Of a DNA stretch of 64,000 nt, positions 61,921-64,000 are shown piece after piece (position 1 is the first letter of the stretch; each line of letters opens with the position of its first letter). Source of the DNA: Acidaminobacter sp. (GTDB lineage Bacteria > Bacillota_A > Clostridia > Peptostreptococcales > Acidaminobacteraceae); contig WXFH01000023.1 of NCBI GenBank assembly GCA_009881125.1, forward strand, positions 7,770-71,769. Direction: 5' to 3'. A program made the translations under genes and the position numbers. The notes below the pieces were generated by a model that was given only the letters and a program-made list of their open reading frames with translations, was not told the DNA's origin and did not search any database.

Positions 61921-62805
61921 TCACTTTAAAACTCGGTGTCTGACACCCAGTTTCCTAACTGTACGACGCTCCCCCAGAACCGCGCCTCCAAGTATACATG
62001 CGGCGCCCGCGATCTGACCGGGCAGCATGGTTTCACCCAAAAATAAAACCGAAAAGACGACGGCCGACAGTGGCTCCAAATATCCCGAGATCGCCACAGT
62101 CTGAACCGGCAGGTGACCAATGGAGGAAAAGTATAGGTAACAGCCCACACCTGTGTTCAGCACGCCAAGAAGCAGTATCGGGATCCAGTCTTCACCTGAT
62201 ACCTGAATCGTTAAGCCCTGCCTGAGTCCCACATAAACCGCGGCTGTCAAAAAACTGATAAACAATTGAACCACAGAATTCTCAAGGCCAGTGATGGGTT
62301 TAGCCAGTTTGTTGAAAATGACCAGGACGGCAAGCGTGACGGCGGACATGCCCCCATAAAAGAGACCCAATATGTTTTTACCATCCTGAATCGCCCCGCC
62401 ATTGACGAGTACAACACCGCACAGAACCACCAAAAAACCTGTTATTTTAGGCCAGGTCAGCTTTTCGTGGAACAAAAGCGGAGAAAGGACCATGACAATG
62501 ACTGGGCCGCAGTAGTAGGCTAATGACGCAAGGCTGACGCCAATGAGTTTATAGGCTTCATAGAGAAACATCCAGCTTGCCCCCATAGCTATGCCGGACA
62601 CCGCAATAAAAGCGAATTGCTTTTTGTATTGAAGAAAATTGATTTTTTGTTTCGAGAAAATAAAAATAAATATTAGAAGTGCACTGCCTATCAATGTCCT
62701 CAAAAGGACAATTTCATAGCTTGTGAGGGCAATGCGGCTGGCGACGATCCCATTTGAGCCGAACAGGAGCAAAGCAAGAATATATTTTAAATAAGCGGAT
62801 TTCAT
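61921..62805 (-). CDS. EamA/DMT-family transporter with repeat-encoded C-terminus
   Basis: 294 residues, ten membrane spans in two EamA halves (LFGSNGIVASRIALTSYE; GYLEPLSAVVFSVLFLGETM). The last 11 codons, KLGVRHRVLK with stop, are read straight through a GTGTCWGACAC palindrome (61928-61954), so the normal stop was probably lost or replaced when the element arrived. Metabolite exporter of unknown substrate. The gene upstream is an unrecognised membrane protein. Confidence 0.85.
   Translation of the reverse strand: MKSAYLKYILALLLFGSNGIVASRIALTSYEIVLLRTLIGSALLIFIFIFSKQKINFLQYKKQFAFIAVSGIAMGASWMFLYEAYKLIGVSLASLAYYCGPVIVMVLSPLLFHEKLTWPKITGFLVVLCGVVLVNGGAIQDGKNILGLFYGGMSAVTLAVLVIFNKLAKPITGLENSVVQLFISFLTAAVYVGLRQGLTIQVSGEDWIPILLLGVLNTGVGCYLYFSSIGHLPVQTVAISGYLEPLSAVVFSVLFLGETMLPGQIAGAACILGGAVLGERRTVRKLGVRHRVLK
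61928..61954 (-). repeat. GTGTCWGACAC palindrome inside the end of the EamA gene
   Basis: Core 61936-61946, arms AAAACTCG / CCAGTTTC. It encodes the C-terminal residues of the EamA protein. Confidence 0.88.
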
Positions 62806-62840
62806 GGGATCACCTCCTGATTGGCTAAAAAGCTATTCTT

Positions 62841-63758
62841 TCACTTTCCCTGTACCTTAAGCCGACTGAACAATACCACACTCAAGCCGCTGCTTACGAC
62901 TGTCAGCAGCGTGAAAATGATGACCATCCCCACGTCCTGGCCAAAACCGTAAAGGGGTTTCAAAACTTCCCCCAAAGCCACTGAAAGGCACAGGGTCAGC
63001 GTCTTGATCAACGCCACACCTGCCAGCAGGGTCCCAATCCTGGTGTTTCTGAAGAGCTGCCATATCACGAAAGCAAACGCCGGAAACACAATGCCTAAAT
63101 CGAGAACAAACACTCCGTAGACTTCACCCGGCGTTCGGCTAAAAAGGTCATGCTGCATTCTGAGAAGCCACACAGGTATCAAGACCACAAGAATGAACAG
63201 CAGAAAGCCCAGGATCAACCGCCTCAGAGGCGTTGAAATTGGAATGACTGCGCCCGAATGCTGTACTAAAGTAATCACACCAGCAATGACGCCATATAAA
63301 GTTGACGAAAAAATGGCGAGATAAAGTAAATAAAGTGAAGTATATTGTCCTTGTATAGCGTAGAGTCCATAGCCGTAAAACAAATAAAACGCAAGTCCTG
63401 TCATGATCATCAGTGGCTTGATTTTAAGCGGTTTCTGGCGATATCTCAATAATTTAACCGACATGACCGTCAATACAAGAGCAGTTGGCGCAGTGATGAG
63501 ATCCTGGATCATGGATCCGAATCGGAGAAATGGCGTGATAGTGCCTGAGTCTACAACTTCGAGGTAAACGCGTGAATCAAATAAACTTGCGACGGACACA
63601 AATAAGGATAAGAGTCCGCCAATCAACATGAGTGTGCCTGTCCATTTGATGCTTTCTGAGGTCTTGCTGCAATGTACTGATTCATTTTCAGAAACTGCGG
63701 GCACGACGAATTCCTCCAAGTAAATAGGTTGTGCATCTGAGATAATCTCGAATGCCAT
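62841..63758 (-). CDS. unrecognised polytopic membrane protein
   Basis: About 305 residues. A 45-residue hydrophilic N-terminus, then about eight hydrophobic spans (first at about 45-62, with LMLIGGLLSLFVSVASLFDS). No family motif recognised. I prefer ATG 63758 (MAFEII) over TTG 63773, but neither has a strong ribosome binding site. Confidence 0.6.
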   Translation of the reverse strand: MAFEIISDAQPIYLEEFVVPAVSENESVHCSKTSESIKWTGTLMLIGGLLSLFVSVASLFDSRVYLEVVDSGTITPFLRFGSMIQDLITAPTALVLTVMSVKLLRYRQKPLKIKPLMIMTGLAFYLFYGYGLYAIQGQYTSLYLLYLAIFSSTLYGVIAGVITLVQHSGAVIPISTPLRRLILGFLLFILVVLIPVWLLRMQHDLFSRTPGEVYGVFVLDLGIVFPAFAFVIWQLFRNTRIGTLLAGVALIKTLTLCLSVALGEVLKPLYGFGQDVGMVIIFTLLTVVSSGLSVVLFSRLKVQGK

Positions 63759-63857
63759 ATGGATATTACCCAATCACGCTTTGGCTAAACAGTACAAAGT
63801 TGCCTAAGCGGGGGTCAATAGGCCATAGCGGCTGACACCGCCTTCAACATCAGATTG

Positions 63858-63882
63858 GAACTGGGTGTCAGACACCCAGTTC
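63858..63882. repeat. GTGTCWGACAC palindrome, single copy
   Basis: Perfect 12-bp arms (GAACTGGGTGTC and complement) with centre A, core 63865-63875. It is upstream of the membrane protein gene. Confidence 0.88.
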
Positions 63883-63935
63883 TCATTATTTAACTGAGCC
63901 TAATTTTCACCTCACACTACCAGCCGTGCACCTCG

Positions 63936-63978
63936 CTCCGCTGCGCTGCGCTTCGGTCGCGGGCTGCGCCCTATATAA
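63936..63978 (+). repeat. second copy of the TGCGCCCTATATAA repeat
   Basis: 63965-63978 is identical to 45252-45265, preceded by GCGCTTCGGTCGCGGGC. The following AAAGGCAGCACCGC at the window edge may be the left arm of a terminator completed outside. Confidence 0.5.
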
Positions 63979-64000
63979 ACAAAGGCAGCACCGCACTTCA

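Overview
The window reads as chromosome of an anaerobic Gram-positive (Clostridia-type) amino-acid fermenter. This is inferred from gene content: branched-chain amino-acid uptake, a Na+-coupled amino-acid transporter beside an aminotransferase and an ADP-forming acyl-CoA synthetase, an M20 RocB-type peptidase, SstT, a selenocysteine formate dehydrogenase, strong AGGAGG-type ribosome binding sites and frequent TTG/GTG starts. An Acidaminobacter- or Fusibacter-like host is a guess. No rRNA, tRNA, phage, insertion sequence or CRISPR array was recognised.

Layout. 1-4239: end of a Liv binding-protein gene, a hairpin terminator, then overlapping livH-livM-livG-livF. 4368-7080: LysE-type exporter, Rnk/GreA-like factor with a clear promoter and leader hairpin, a winged-helix regulator and a CPBP membrane protease. 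7295-15145: a metabolic cluster (LeuA-type enzyme, aminotransferase, SNF transporter, and an unusual formyltransferase/acyl-CoA synthetase fusion), divergent from a MerR-XRE-cupin regulator. 15362-19853: pstS-pstC-pstA-pstB-phoU behind an 11-bp-period Pho box. 20193-22928: luxS, MTA/SAH nucleosidase, sstT. 23378-28063: RocB-like peptidase with a decayed membrane-protein remnant, a GIY-YIG protein and three unrecognised envelope genes. 28485-37413: cysteine hydrolase, hydroxyacid dehydrogenase, metallophosphoesterase, ppk1, flavodoxin, alkaline phosphatase (second Pho box) and a phosphodiester glycosidase. 37669-49219: a small secreted Cys peptide, metallopeptidase, EamA and MFS transporters, PucR and IclR regulators, ABC-F, DEAD-box helicase, a shortened Fic gene, YeiH and a zinc ribbon protein. 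49336-54429: a C26 amidohydrolase and two c-di-GMP enzymes. 54766-58766: a UGA-containing formate dehydrogenase and a fused diaphorase-like partner. 58873-64000: an acidic secreted protein, an SLH/WG-repeat protein, a second EamA transporter and a membrane protein.

Phosphate genes (pst-phoU, alkaline phosphatase, ppk1) form a visible Pho theme. Amino-acid import, transamination, acyl-CoA synthetase ATP formation and formate oxidation fit amino-acid fermentation.

The least explained structure is not a gene. (1) A non-palindromic 10-mer, GACCATCGGC, occurs exactly at least 19 times, in both orientations, in several reading frames and between genes, against about 0.1 expected by chance. (2) A palindromic element with core GTGTCWGACAC occurs at least 21 times, mostly as single hairpins a few bases after stop codons or as two 24-bp-period arrays, each ending with a degenerate sixth unit about 95 bp before a gene.
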